Below, piece after piece: positions 22,081 to 33,096 of a DNA stretch of 64,000 nt. How positions within the stretch are numbered: position 1 is the stretch's first letter; each line of letters begins with the position of its first letter. The notes under the pieces are model-generated. The model made no database searches, was not told where the DNA came from, and was given only the letters and a program-made list of their open reading frames with translations. The DNA is taken from positions 62,001 to 126,000 of the forward strand of contig WNNJ02000029.1 in NCBI GenBank assembly GCA_012934845.2, given 5' to 3'. Both the position numbers and the translations under genes were made by a program. Source of the DNA: Pomphorhynchus laevis. Its lineage: Eukaryota; Acanthocephala; Palaeacanthocephala; Echinorhynchida; Pomphorhynchidae.

Positions 22081-22699
22081 CTTTTGGCTTTGGCATGTAT
22101 TTGAATAAATAATGACTTATTTAAAATGCGCATATCTTAAGTAGAAGCAATAGTTTATATTTAATCTTGTTTAGAAATAGCACAGCTTTTCTTTTTAGTT
22201 AAATAAACTCTAATATACACGTATTTAGAACATAACTTTCCATTCAATTTACCTGCTCCTTAAGGAAGTAGTCAAGTTAGATGTTGAATCATTAGAACAC
22301 GACGAATGACAAGCTTCTCTGTAACTATCATTTCTAACGTTGTGTCTAGTGTCCGGCATTAATGTTATTCGACAAGGGTTGCATTTAAAGACTGCATCTT
22401 AATTTCTTACTTGTTGCTATGGCAACTACTAATGTGTGCATATACCAAAGATTATAATTTATTAAAAAAATATTTAATAGTATTTTTAAAGTAACAATAG
22501 AGATATTGTTGTAGAATTTGTTTTTAACCATTAACCACTTAGTATAGGCATTTAAAAAAAAGGTACCATTTATTTATTTTAAAATGTGCTTTAATATAAT
22601 AAAATGATATTTATGTTATAATGAAATGTATATTTTGTAATATAATCAATATAAATATGAATGATAAAAAATATTATATTTATTAAAATACTACAAATT
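22081..22699. other. AT-rich intergenic, no gene seen
   Basis: No coding or structured feature is evident. Confidence 0.5.
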
Positions 22700-22896
22700 T
22701 AATAAATATTATAAATATTCTAATATCATAACATTTTTTAAATATTATATTTATAATAAATGTAAAAATATCTGAATAAACATTTATTTATATAAGTTGA
22801 GAATATATTAAAACCAACATAATAATCTTATTAAGAAGATTTATTTGGCTCTACTACTATGTCGGGTAGATGAATAGGGGCCGAAATCTTGATAAT
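22700..22896 (+). repeat. Family D copy 3, cut off at the ribozyme core
   Basis: It matches copy 2 from the AATAAACATTTATTTATATA segment through CTACTATGTCGGGT and GGCC-GAAA, then stops abruptly at an RTE-type LINE tail. The CTGATGA half is missing. Confidence 0.8.
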
Positions 22897-23059
22897 ACGA
22901 CCACACTCTTCGTGCATTAAAAAAAACGACCAAGCCGCGATTGTTAGACACGCTGTACATGAATTTATAAGCTGCTCGATTGCACCGGATCAGGCTCGCA
23001 ATCGTGCGAAATGGAGGACGCGTACATCAAGAACCGACCCCGCTTCATTACGGGATTAA
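22897..23059 (+). mobile_element. RTE-type LINE, C-terminal fragment
   Basis: An open frame of about 54 residues ends at TAA (23057-23059). It reads ...AAIVRHAVHEF...APDQARNRAKWR...RTDPASLRD. The D-x-A-x-(D/N)R-x-x-W-R...-A/TDPA pattern is the conserved tail of RTE-clade ORF2 proteins. Everything upstream in the element is missing (5' truncation). Confidence 0.65.
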
Positions 23060-23139
23060 TGGAAAAAGAAAAATTATTTTCTTACATTTGCTGAGTTCTA
23101 AATAATGCTATTACGTTTAGCTGGAAATACATTTTCTGG

Positions 23140-23284
23140 AGTGAATATATATAGTGGGTATTTCCCAATATATATAGTGGGTATTTCCCACTATATATAG
23201 TGGGTATTTCCCACTATATATAGTGGGTATATATAGTTGGTATATATAGTGGGTGCATTAACTGATGAAGACAATAGTCGAAAC
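23140..23284 (+). repeat. 23-bp palindromic tandem repeat followed by a hammerhead-like motif
   Basis: Units of TATATATAGTGGGTATTTCC run from about 23148 to 23252 and can fold on themselves. Immediately after, 23262-23284 reads CTGATGA, A, GAC-AATA-GTC, GAAAC: intact hammerhead core bases in canonical order with a 3-bp stem II. This is typical of PLE-linked hammerheads. Helices I and III are not obvious. Confidence 0.6.
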
Positions 23285-23439
23285 GTTTTAATAATAAAAA
23301 AATACTTCTTTCCTCAATTAGAAAATCTTATATATATATATATATATATAATCTCTGGATTAATTAAATGATAATTAAACATATTATTAATAGCGTCTTG
23401 AAATAGACCTCCAGAGGCTGTTATTGTTAATTGTAATTC

Positions 23440-23900
23440 AATATATATGCCGTATCCATTAAGGATCCAACGAGTGCAACGACAATTCAGCAACAACCTC
23501 TGCCTAGTGTTTGAGGATGGTCCGCACAGCAATTCGATCTGGTTAAGAGCGTAAGCCTCAGTCAATTAAGCAAAGTGTCGGAAACGCCTTTATTCACAAT
23601 GTCACACAGGCAACCGAAACGACCAGTGTGTACCTCATTCTACTGATGAGTGTTGGCGGGTACTCATCATTTCGATGCTGAAGTTGTCGTCTAGAAGTGA
23701 CATGGTGACTGAAAGTCGTTAATCGAAGTCTAGTCTATCAAGCAACATCATTTAGTATAAATGCAGTATTTCGAAAGAAATTATGGACCGTTGGATACTC
23801 AGCACATCTGTGCACTACTATTATACATGCCGTATCCATTAAGGATCCAACGAGTGCAACGACAATTCAGCAACAACCTCTGCCTAGTCTTTAAGGATGG
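23440..23900 (+). repeat. Family A, 1.2 units in opposite orientation
   Basis: This is the reverse complement of the array at 1-1787, with 1.2 units seen because the segment CCGTATCCATTAAGGATCCA occurs at both ends. The hammerhead strands are at 23609-23700 (+) in b-a-c order. The helix III 3' strand has one change (TTGTCGT) and the helix II 5' strand has one change (GTGTTGGC). Confidence 0.92.
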
Positions 23901-24139
23901 TTATAAAAATTGACCAATTTTTATGATTAATAAATAATGTACTATAATGTACATTATAATATACTATAATGTACAGTTTTGAACAAATTCATATTCTATG
24001 TACTATATATATTATAATTATGATTACATGACATAACGACACTAAACATAGCAACGAAGTCAAATACATGCCAATGATGTATTTCCAATAATGTATTGTT
24101 ATTAATAAATTTTAAAATAAAAACTAAATATCTTATTGT

Positions 24140-26110
24140 TAATATTTTCTTTAATTCAGATGTTTAAGTTGACAAAAGTAATTCATCAGTAGTTTGGGAC
24201 TCAAATGATTACATAAATGAAGGAAATCTACAACTACAAACAAACAATTGCACGACTATCAATATAGACGAGCTAGATAATATCAAACAGAATTTAATAA
24301 ATCTCATTAATACATTATTAGAAATTGCCTACAAGGAAGCGATGTGGATCAACTTATTCCAAAACAAACAAAATTCGGTAGATACTACCTACTACCAAAA
24401 ATACACAAATCATGTAGACCAGCGATAGGACGACCAATAGTCAATTGCATTTGAACAACAACGGAAATGTTATCAAAACGATTACATTAACTAATTTTTC
24501 CACTGGCCAAACAAGTATAGGGATATATAGAAAAAACAACCGAATTTCTCAACAAACTAAATAAGGTCAAAAAGAACATCCTGCGTACTGATTTGTTAAT
24601 CACGATGGACGTGGAATCACTATACCCCTCTATTCCACATGCAGATGGCTTAAACGCCTATAATAAAGCAATGACAGCTAATAATTGGTGTGTAAAAAAG
24701 AGAAATCTTGTTTTAGAAAGTATGAAATTTATTCTGAAGAATAATGTCTTTGAATTTAATGGCAAACACTTCAGAAAACTAACAAGAACAGCCATGGGCA
24801 CAGCTGTTGCACCGAGTTATGCCATATTATTTATGAGTGGCTATGAAGTAAACATGATGCAATCATTTGAATTAAAACCTCTTTTATTTGTACGATATAT
24901 TGATGATATATTCATGGTTTGGAAACATGGGCAAGAAAACTTAGAAAAGTTCTTTAAACATATAAACAATTTCGGATGTTTAAAATTCATCACATCAGTC
25001 TCAATCCCTGCCAATTTTCTGGACGTTTGAGTCTATAGAGACGATAAACAAAATATACAAATAAGTATTTACAGAAAATCAGCATCAATACCGAACTATC
25101 TCCACGCAAATAGCGCGCATCAAAATTGCACAAAAAAAACAACTATTCAGAGCGAGGCAGCGAGAATTATGAATACATGCAGTGAGTCCGATATAAGTGA
25201 GATTCAGATCAAAAACCTTAAAAAGCGAGGATTCGTTAAACATGAAATTTTGAGCGAAATCCAAAGAGCCAGACAATAAAACCATTTATCAATATTTCTC
25301 AATTATCTAAACAACTGAAAATAACAAATAAAAACAAAATTTCAATTAATGTAATTATGCCTTACCACCCCCACGTTAAGACATCTACAGAACTGTATGA
25401 AGAAAAAAATGCGTGCAATTGCAACAGCTGAAAATTTGACGTTACCGGATATCCAATGGATCTATCAAGTTAACAATAAAATTGGTCGACATATAATAAA
25501 TGATAAAAAAAGGCATTCGAATTTGATTAAAAACATCAATCAATGTAAAATATGAGTAAGAAACAGATGTAAATGTTGCGCTGAAATAACAGAAAGTAAT
25601 CAATTTAGAAGCACCATAACAGGTCTCACTTATAACGTTATAGGCGACGTTAATTACAGCACCAAAGATATTATATATTTAGCAATTTGTCAACACTGTG
25701 ACCTTTAATATGTTGGAGAAACTAGACGTAGCTTGAGTGAACGTTTAAATAACCGCCATGCGGATATTAAAAACAAAGCAACAACACAAGCGCGATAGTT
25801 GAAGATTGTGTAGCAAAACACTCGCTAACGACATTTTGCTTCAACTATATAGTTACCAAAAATACCGGCAATGATAAGATGAGAAAATTTATGGAACAAA
25901 ATTTAACGGTTAACTAATGTGCGACTCACCAAATGGAATAAGTAAACATCATTTTTTAAATGTCAGACATAACCTGAGTTCAGCGTTTTTTCATTGTATC
26001 TGTTTCTGATTTGATTTTTATTGTTACCTACGTTTGATTTTTATTGTTACCTATGTTTTAGATTGATAAAGCAATAAAGCGAAACGTCTAGTTTATTATG
26101 TACTTTACTA
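24140..26110 (+). mobile_element. Penelope-like element, RT followed by C-terminal GIY-YIG (broken)
   Basis: The translated order is YLLPKIHKSCRPAIGRPIVN (near 24385), LLITMDVESLYPSIPHADGL at the start of the open frame 24593-25030, GTAVAPSYAILF, FVRYIDDIFMVW, then in other frames a connecting region and a GIY-YIG block with IIYLAICQHCDLQYVGET (near 25670). This is the canonical PLE layout with the endonuclease after the RT. The 3' end contains GATAAAGCAATAAAGC-GAAACG near 26055, the usual PLE hammerhead-like remnant. The coding region is interrupted several times and is not functional. Confidence 0.85.
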
Positions 26111-26263
26111 GTTTACTAATCACATATATATTATATATAATGTGGATTATATATTTCTATATTTCAGCAAGCGTTTGATAGTATACGTCATTGTTGTCTT
26201 TTAGAAATGCTTAAAAATTTTAAGCATTTTAAGTATATGTCATTGTCATCTTTTAGAAAGCTT

Positions 26264-26700
26264 AGAGGAGGACTGGCACTGCCAGTCCTCCTCTGCATCA
26301 GTAGTGGGAGGGATCAGGCACTGATGAGTCATTGTGATGACGAAACGGTACTTGTTACTGTTATCGTCGTTCTTCCACGTCTGGCTTCAACGATAACAAC
26401 GTATTTTACGCGGAATGGTCTCACTCTCTTTTGAGAAATTTATGATTAAAGTTAGCCGATATAAAAAGAGACCTGCGCTGGCATTTGCCAGTGCTTTTGC
26501 TAATGATCATATTCGGTGAAGCAGTAGTGCTGATTTAGCACTCAATGTGAAGTTACCAGAAATCTTTCTGGTACTTCCTACACATGACTCGTGTGCCGTC
26601 TGCCAGTCCATTTCGGCATCCAGTAGTTGGAGGGATCTAGCACTGATGAGTCATTGTGATGACGAAACGGTACTTGCTACTGTTATCGTCATTAATCTAA
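26264..26700 (+). repeat. Two copies of a hammerhead repeat, about 322 bp apart, rich in hairpins
   Basis: CTGATGAG-TCATTGTGATGAC-GAAAC occurs at 26321 and again at 26643. The surrounding sequence is related (GGGAGGGATC / GGAGGGATCT before, TACTGTTATCGTC after). Perfect short hairpins lie in and between them: 26264-26294 (15 bp, one-base loop), 26475-26494 (8 bp with one G-U), 26526-26542 (6 bp) and 26554-26573 (8 bp). Confidence 0.75.
26593..26673 (+). ncRNA. Canonical type III hammerhead ribozyme
   Basis: The order is helix III GTGCCGT, cleavage C (26600), helix I TGCCAGTCC, loop, helix I GGATCTAGCA, CTGATGA (26643-26649), helix II GTCAT-tgtg-ATGAC, GAAA (26664-26667), helix III ACGGTAC. 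Helix II is 5 perfect pairs, helix III is 7 pairs with one G-U, and helix I is mostly paired with two mismatches or bulges. The strand order c-a-b is the natural type III form. The first copy at 26321 keeps the core and helix II but has lost the helix III 3' strand and cleavage site. Confidence 0.75.
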
Positions 26701-27409
26701 TTGTAATGAATTGGATAAAAGAGTGTTTTGTCGCATCGACTATATTGTGCCCGCATGGATCGAGATTGTCTTCATCTCGTAAAGTCAAATCTTGTGTGCT
26801 TCAAGGTTCTGTTTTTAGCCCTTTTCTGTTCAATATTTATTTGAACACATTGCTGGCTCAAATGTACTGCAGACACCTAGCTTTTGCTGACGATCTTAAG
26901 GTTTGGACAAAAATTGAATCAGAATTAGAAGCACATGCATTGCAGTTAGATTAAAATGTGACTCACGAATGAAGTTATTGCACTGGTATTTGTCTAAATT
27001 TTGTTCAGACAAAACGTATGGTTATACTTAATTCCAAACATTGGCATTTTGTAGTATTCTGCTTGAGTCATTTTATTTAACCCTAAACATGAAGTTAGTT
27101 TCCAATTACAACAATTGAGAAACCCTACAAATCAATCGAAAAACTAAATGTTTCGTCATCGGTTTTGAGCGATCGGAATAAGTCACTACAAATGATTAAT
27201 ATTCTCCCTATCTATTCAGCGCCTTTTATTTTGAGATTATTCAACTTTCAACTTTAACAACTTTGATGATATGTATAACCATTAACTACCGTCTTCGTTG
27301 AATTCTCCAATTCAACACACATTTTATCGCCAAAGATATTGAATAGCATCGCATTTAGTAGACATTTAACAGCACTGGTTAAATTTTTTTCTAGGTGATA
27401 TTAAGCACT

Positions 27410-27532
27410 TACAATTTTTCCTGACAGTTCAAGATTTTTCCTTTCAGTTTCACATTTTTCCTGACAGTTTCAAATTTTTCGTGTCAGTTCCAGATTTTTC
27501 CTGTCAGTTTCAGATTGTTCGTGTCATTTCCA
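27410..27532 (+). repeat. Short tandem repeat, unit about 22 bp, about five copies
   Basis: Variants of TTTTTCCTGACAGTTTCA repeat from about 27414 to 27532. The frame starting MSVPDFSCQFQ is just translation of this repeat running into the retroelement module that follows. Confidence 0.8.
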
Positions 27533-27539
27533 GGAAAGT

Positions 27540-28290
27540 TTACGAAGACGACATTGATAGCATCCAAAAACAGTCAATAGTCGAAATTAGAAAACTAAAT
27601 AAACACCGAGCTGCCGAAAAATATTCATCACTGTTATATTCATTAGACGAATACAAACAGGTGATTTTACAGCATGCAGCTTAAAAGGGTGCGTCGATCT
27701 GGCTATCTGCTCGTCCTAGTGATGATCCTAAGTTTCGCTTAAGCAATCGAGAATTTCCCGATCGTCTCACTAACAGATATGGGTGGGAAATTTTAAATTC
27801 TTCAGACAAATGTGTATGTGAGGAAGTTCTTAGTGTTGTTCATTCATTATCATGCAAATGCGGAAGGAAATCAATAGTTAGACACAACGTGATCAGATAC
27901 ATTTTGCCAACCTAACTTCAGAGGTTTGCTCATCCACTATAACTGAGCCCTGCTTTGTCCCATTGATCAATCTATTTAATTTAGTTCTTCCACCACACTA
28001 GATCGCAATGTAGTCTTGACGTCTTGTGTTCGGGGTTGTTTGGCGTTCCGTCTGAACGATCCTACTTGGACATATCTGTATTGAATACACATGCTCGTTC
28101 CTATGTCACAATGACCCCATGATCAGCGTTCAGTTACAATGAAAATCGAAAAAAGGTTAACTACTTCGAACGAATATCCAAGATCGAAAGAGGTATTCAT
28201 ACCGGTTATTTTATCAATACATGGTGGTTTAGGGGATGAGGCAGAACAATCGGTAAAACGCTCAGCAAAAGTCGTAGCCGTAATAATAAT
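27540..28290 (+). mobile_element. Retrotransposon C-terminal zinc-finger and nuclease-like module (broken)
   Basis: Translations parallel the intact frame at 62805-63998: GASIWLSARPSDDPKFRLSN, then C-x-C...H-x-x-x-C (CVCEEVLSVVHSLSC), RHNVIRYI, an ITEPCFVPL segment, LDVLCSGLFGVPSERSYLDI, and VNYFERISKIERG with SIHGGLGDEAEQS. A CCHC-type finger followed by E...D...D residues recalls the finger and restriction-like endonuclease region of R2-type retrotransposons. Stops and frameshifts interrupt it. The RT part is missing; the LINE fragment upstream is of another type. Confidence 0.7.
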
Positions 28291-28500
28291 ACAAATTTAT
28301 TTAATGTGGCAAATGCGTACAAGCTGTACGCTTACAAGTCCACAAACAAAAATGAGAAAGTCAAGCAGATAAATTGTTAAAATGGGATCGGATTTGTCGT
28401 TTGAAGCACTGCAGGGAAGTTGATTGGCGTATATGAATGGGCAGATGATTCCACGATAGAGGAGCAGCCACCAGGAAGGAGCGGAGTCCAAAGGAGGTAG
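28291..28500 (-). mobile_element. L2-type LINE, 3' end fragment
   Basis: It matches the 3' end of the LINE at 40112-43130. The minus strand ends TGTAA-GCGTACA-GCT-TGTACGC-ATTTGCCACATT, a 7-bp hairpin with a 3-nt loop. The same hairpin in the other copy has a different stem that still pairs. Coding remnants of the C-terminus lie at 28345-28495. Confidence 0.75.
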
Positions 28501-28518
28501 ACTATATTTTAAAAGTCT

Positions 28519-29222
28519 ATCAAACTTATAAAAAATATGTTTTTAACGGTTCAAACCATTCACCTTTGCACTTCGTTGCACGGATGATGTGATTCAACTT
28601 ATTTAATCACAATCGTTTTAGTATATGGCAAGGTAAAGATATAGTGTCGTTACAGTGAAGTAATTGGCCGATTCAGACGTTCCATTGGAATAGCTCTCGT
28701 GAGAGCTAGCTCATGGTATCTTAGATAAATCTTCAATGTTACTTTTGTTATTCTGCTATGTTTCTGCAGTGTTTTTGTTAATAAATCGTTTAATTTTAAA
28801 AAATATTATTATTCCTTTGTGGATCTAGAAGTATCGAATGGGAAACATTTAAAGAATGTATTGCGCTGAATCAGTCTCTCGTTTATAGGGTATCGAAGTT
28901 CAAGTCATCCTGTTATAGTAGAAAGAACTTTTAATTCTTTTAGATCATATGTGATTTTTTGTGCGAACAAATGTCTATCGAACTTATTGAAAATGATGTA
29001 TCAGTCTCTAGTTTATAGGGTCTCGAAGTTCAAGTCATCCCGTTATAGTAGAAAAAACATTTAATTCTTTTGGCTCATATGTTATTTTTTGTTCGAACAA
29101 ATGTCTATCAAACTTGTAAAAAAATATGTTTTTAACGGTTCAAACCATTCACCTTTGCACTTCGTTGCACGGATGATGTGATTCAACTTATTTAATCACA
29201 ATCGTTTTAGTATATGGCAAGG
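28519..29222. repeat. Two 118-bp direct repeats enclosing a duplicated core
   Basis: The segments 28519-28636 and 29104-29222 are near-identical direct repeats (TCTATCAAACTTATAAAAAA and on). Between them, about 28880-28990 and 29000-29115 are a second pair of similar direct repeats (TATAGGGT...CGAAGTTCAAGTCATCC). The simplest explanation is staggered tandem duplication of one element. No coding region is present. Confidence 0.75.
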
Positions 29223-29689
29223 TTAAAGGTGCACCAAGGATTGTGATACATTCATCTGTATCGTGAAATAGTTATACCTCATTCAGTTTTTGCTCAACAT
29301 GAACTGATAGTTTACATTTATCTGGATTGACAATGTAATAATATTGTGGACCAATTTCTACCAAGTTCCATACTTGACTTGTACAATCTTAAATCTGAGA
29401 AATTGGCTTAACCTTAAAACGAATATATGCGGTAGTTAAGAATTAAAATGGTATTTGCACTTACAACTGCAGCATTATTACAAATTTACAGTACCTCATT
29501 TTTTCATGTGTATGAGGTATATTGAATTGAGGGAAAATATGTATGGAATCGAGTGATAAGGTATATGAAATTGAGGAAAAACAGCGAGTTAAACAATGAG
29601 ATGATAAATACTAATTTTTCTTTGTTGATTTTCAACTGTTGTGCTATTTAAATTAATTCGGCCAAAAGAAAAAATAATAAAGAATATCC
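29223..29689. other. Intergenic, no gene seen
   Basis: No coding frame or repeat was recognised. Confidence 0.4.
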
Positions 29690-30095
29690 CATAAAAATTA
29701 TAATTATATAATTTAATAATTTAAAATTAATTTTTGGAATGTCTTTAATCGCAAATTGTTGATTTGGTTAATAATTATAAACATTGCTTGCCTATTCTTA
29801 GGCCTAATAAATTATCCACATGTGAAAAGTTATTTTTATTACTTTTACAACGTTTCGGTCATACACAGTGACCATTTTAAAGATAGTAATTGTTTGTTTT
29901 ATCATTGTTCGGATTTATACTACGAATAGTCCATTTTGGTTTATGTGATTTTATAATTTAATAATATAAATTATTAATTTTTGTAATGCTTTTAAGTGCA
30001 ATTTGTTGGTTTGGTAGATGATTATAAGTAATGCGTGCTTTTATATTCTTAGGAATATTAAATTATCCACACTAGAAAAGTTATTTTTATAAATT
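29690..30095 (-). repeat. Duplicated PLE-end-like segment with stem-GAAAC motif
   Basis: Segments at about 29690-29845 and 29940-30095 are diverged direct repeats (GCAAATTGTTGATTTGGTTA / GCAATTTGTTGGTTTGGTAG and following). Between them, the minus strand at 29880-29850 reads TTTAAAATGGTCA-CTGTGTA-TGACC-GAAACG, the stem II-GAAAC pattern of PLE-associated hammerheads with a lost CUGAUGA. Confidence 0.6.
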
Positions 30096-30290
30096 TTATA
30101 TTATATATCTATTATATATCAAATATATAGATTTAATTTATATATTAAATATAATATATAATATTATATATTATATTATAATATTATAATATAATATATT
30201 ATATTATATAATATTATAATAAAATTTATATAAATATAGTTTGGTGATAATCATTTTAGAGAAAAGAAAATATATTAAAGAATATCTCAT
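30096..30290. repeat. Simple AT repeat (TATAATAT type)
   Basis: This is a nearly pure run of TA, TAA and ATT combinations with strong self-complementarity. Confidence 0.8.
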
Positions 30291-30660
30291 GATGTGATGT
30301 CTTTGTCCCACTGCGGCCTCGAACCATGGTGATTTCAAGTGGTTTATGCCAAGTGATGTGACTTTTCAAGTGATACTTGAAAAGTCTGACCATATTACAG
30401 ATAGGGCGTAAGTTATCATGCGTTTCATGGAACCGTGTTTAAGGATAAACTTGGAAGTTTTCGATATGCGTACGTGCTCGATAATAATTTACATGATTTT
30501 TGTTCGAAGTGAAGACGAAATGACAACGTGGAGGTTAGATGGGCGCTTAAGTATTTATAAAAGTTGATGAATTCGATGAAAATGAGGAATGTGTGGACAT
30601 TGAATGTGATAAAATTTACAGCGACAATAATTCGAACAGTCGTGGCGTGGGATACGTATT
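30291..30660. other. Less AT-rich island: B-box-like site, palindrome, short frames
   Basis: On the minus strand near 30325, GGTTCGAGGCC fits the RNA polymerase III B box, as in a tRNA-derived SINE, but no convincing A box is seen. GACTTTTCAAGT and ACTTGAAAAGTC form a 12-bp palindrome near 30359-30387. On the plus strand, MRFMEPCLRINLEVFDMRTC... (from about 30419) and VDEFDENEECVDIECDKIYS (to about 30660) are short frames with protein-like composition. They may be remnants of an exon; nothing identifies them. Confidence 0.3.
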
Positions 30661-31549
30661 ATGAAAAGCTTATGAAAATATCTTTGTTATTAATTTACAA
30701 TCAAGATTAACCATCATAGCTATTATTGGTTGTCGGTAGCCTTTCTGACAGTAATATTTACAAACATAATCAATGAGTATATAACTGGTAAAAAACACTT
30801 TGTAGTACTTATTCAATTTTTCGTTAGATTAACTTCAAACAGGCTTCTGTAAAGAAAACGTTTTCTTACTTTGTTGGAATAAACTTTGTATGTTAACTGT
30901 GAACTTTATATGTTAATAAACTTTATATGTTAATTGTGCATAATATATTATAATATTATATGTTAATTTTATCGTGCATTATAAATAAATATGCTCTTTT
31001 CATATGGACATTTAATGCATCGTTATAGTTTGTATAAAAGAAATACGTATTTAATTTCATTTCATTTGATATAATGTTGATTGAAATTATGCTCTAGGTG
31101 TTATGTTTTAAAACAATTCTATCTTATTCATTTGTATTAAGTAATATACGATACATAAGCATCATTCTCTGAATTTATATATACATTTTGATAAATTGAA
31201 TGTGCTTTTTGATAAATTAAATTTGTTATGAAAAAACGATAATTTAATTCAATCATAATATTGAACTTTATTTTAACAATTCACGATGCGTTTTTGATTA
31301 TATGTATATTATATTAAAATGTATTTTAAAAGGTCGTTTATTATTTTAACAAAATGTTAATTTTAACAAAGCATTGATCCAAATGCAGTGATTTCTATTT
31401 TTGCATCTGTTAGTATTTGCTTCCTTAGGTTTAGTAAATACGATACTTATCTAATTTTATTTCTCGTTAGCAAAGCATTGTATTATATATTATTATAAAT
31501 ATATGTAATATTATTATATAATATTATTATATATAATACATTATATATT
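30661..31549. other. AT-rich intergenic, no gene seen
   Basis: No coding frame or structured feature was recognised. Confidence 0.5.
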
Positions 31550-31925
31550 AGCGAAAAAATTTATGTATGGATAATAAATAATATACTTTGTATTAGAATA
31601 AAATACTAGATAATAAAATTTAATCATAGGAAATATGTCCTTAGCATGTATTTGGTTCCGCTGCTATGTTGGGTCAAGGAATGAGGCCGAAACCTAATAG
31701 CATAGCAGTTCCTTCGAATGACCTCTAATCCTAATTCTGATACAACATATGTATTTATTAGTCAATTCATAAAAATGACTTTTATTTTAAATTTTTATTT
31801 TAACTTCACATAAGTTATATGAAATCTTATATATCATCATTAAATTATTTATAATTATTTAATGATTTAAATTTTATTTATCATTATTTTTAATTTATAA
31901 ATAATATAAAATACATAGACTCAGT
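31550..31925 (+). repeat. Family D copy 4
   Basis: The core at 31661-31725 has helix III CTGCTATG...GGGT, C, helix I AAGGAA, helix II TGAGG, CC, GAAA, helix III ACCT...CATAGCAG, helix I TTCCTT, then CGAATGA in place of CTGATGA. Helix I differs from copy 5 at the pair next to the core (A-T here, G-C there), and pairing is kept. The mutated core suggests this copy is dead. Confidence 0.85.
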
Positions 31926-31971
31926 TAGCTGATCTTATTTGCTCACAGTTCTTAAGCGGAAACTCTTCATG

Positions 31972-32290
31972 GATAAATAATATACTTTGTATTAGAATAA
32001 AATACTAGATAATAAAATTTAATCAGAGGATATCGTCATTAGCATGTATCTGGCCACGCTGCTATGTTAGGTCGAGGAAAGAGACCGAAACCTAAAAGCA
32101 TATCAGTTCCTCTTGATGACCTCTAATCCTAATTCTGATACAACGTCTGCTATTTACAAGTTAAATCATAAAAATCGACTTTTATTTTAAATTTTAATTT
32201 GAAATTTTAACTTGATATAAGTTATACGAAATCTTATATATTATTATAATTTTATAAATTATTTATAATTATTCAAAAGTTAATGAATTT
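31972..32290 (+). repeat. Family D copy 5, adjacent to copy 4 in the same orientation
   Basis: It begins with the same ATAATATACTTTGTATTAGA segment as copy 4, about 410 bp away, so copies 4 and 5 may be a tandem pair separated by a short tail. Helix I is GAGGAA/TTCCTC (6 perfect pairs). The core has TTGATGA. Confidence 0.85.
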
Positions 32291-33015
32291 AAATAAAATT
32301 ATACCATTATAAACTAAGTTATCGTATCTGTATTATTAGATAAACTTTCTAGAATTAAATTATTAAGTTTATTATCAATTCATATAATACTTAATATAGT
32401 TTACATGATATATATATATTTTTTGTATAAAAATTAAACTTATAAACTTTATAAGTAAATATAAAATACCTAAAAAATAACCCTCTTAAATTTTTTATTT
32501 TTAGAGGATTATTTAGTAATTGTAATTGAAAATATATTCATAGAAAATGCATTTCTATAATTAAAGAGATGTCGTAAAATAACGCTTTGAATTTGCTCAT
32601 TATTACTCTATGATAACGTTTTTCCATACAGCCTACATTTACTTAATGTATATTATCAAAATGACGTAAAACTGTCTGTTGTCCAACATTTAAAAATGTT
32701 ATTACTTTAAGCAAAACAACTTACGTACAAAATTATATTCAAAAATATATCGATAAAACTAAGGGGGCTACTCGTCTGTACGCTAAATGAAATCATAAAG
32801 ACCAAGGATCATTTAAATGACATACAATATATTGTACACAGATAGTACAAGTATATATATGTATAGTAAGAGTACAAATTTAGCACAATAAAAGTAGATA
32901 ACATAATACTGCGCACAAACATTTTGATAAGCAAGCTGAAATCCTCTATCCATATCGTGGACATTTATCGCTTTTAGTGAAGCTGCCTTTTACTGCTTGG
33001 CTACATGATCTCTTG
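32291..33015. other. AT-rich upstream region, no gene seen
   Basis: Nothing is recognised apart from AT-rich simple sequence. The downstream end becomes the promoter of the gene at 33097. Confidence 0.45.
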
Positions 33016-33023
33016 TATAAATA
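33016..33023 (+). promoter_or_regulatory. TATA box for the sequon-rich gene
   Basis: TATAAATA lies 74 bp before the ATG at 33097, which would place initiation near 33046 and give a 5' UTR of about 50 nt. It stands in a locally less AT-rich stretch, which makes chance less likely. Confidence 0.5.
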
Positions 33024-33096
33024 GAGAAAAATAATTCGTTATAATATTTATTATTGCGAACGACGAACTTTGAGAACGAACAACACTAAACGGAAA

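Larger units (their letters stand above)
26165..26960 (+). mobile_element. CR1-like LINE RT fragments with inserted hammerhead repeats
   Basis: The first part (26165-26260) gives QAFDSIRHCCLLEMLKNF, the RT block before the catalytic region; a piece of it is duplicated. The second (26690-26954) gives CVLQGSVFSPFLFNIYLNTL and AFADDLKVW, the catalytic RT blocks. Between them sit two copies of a ribozyme-bearing repeat (see 26264-26700). The element therefore looks like a LINE fragment interrupted by the ribozyme repeat. Confidence 0.7.

Noticed and set aside
27481-27684. A small gene starting MSVPDFSC
   Set aside because: The start is translated from a 22-bp tandem repeat, and the rest belongs to the broken retroelement module.
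28519-29222. An LTR-type element bounded by the 118-bp repeats
   Set aside because: No coding region, no clear terminal dinucleotides or target duplication, and an internal duplication explains the pattern.
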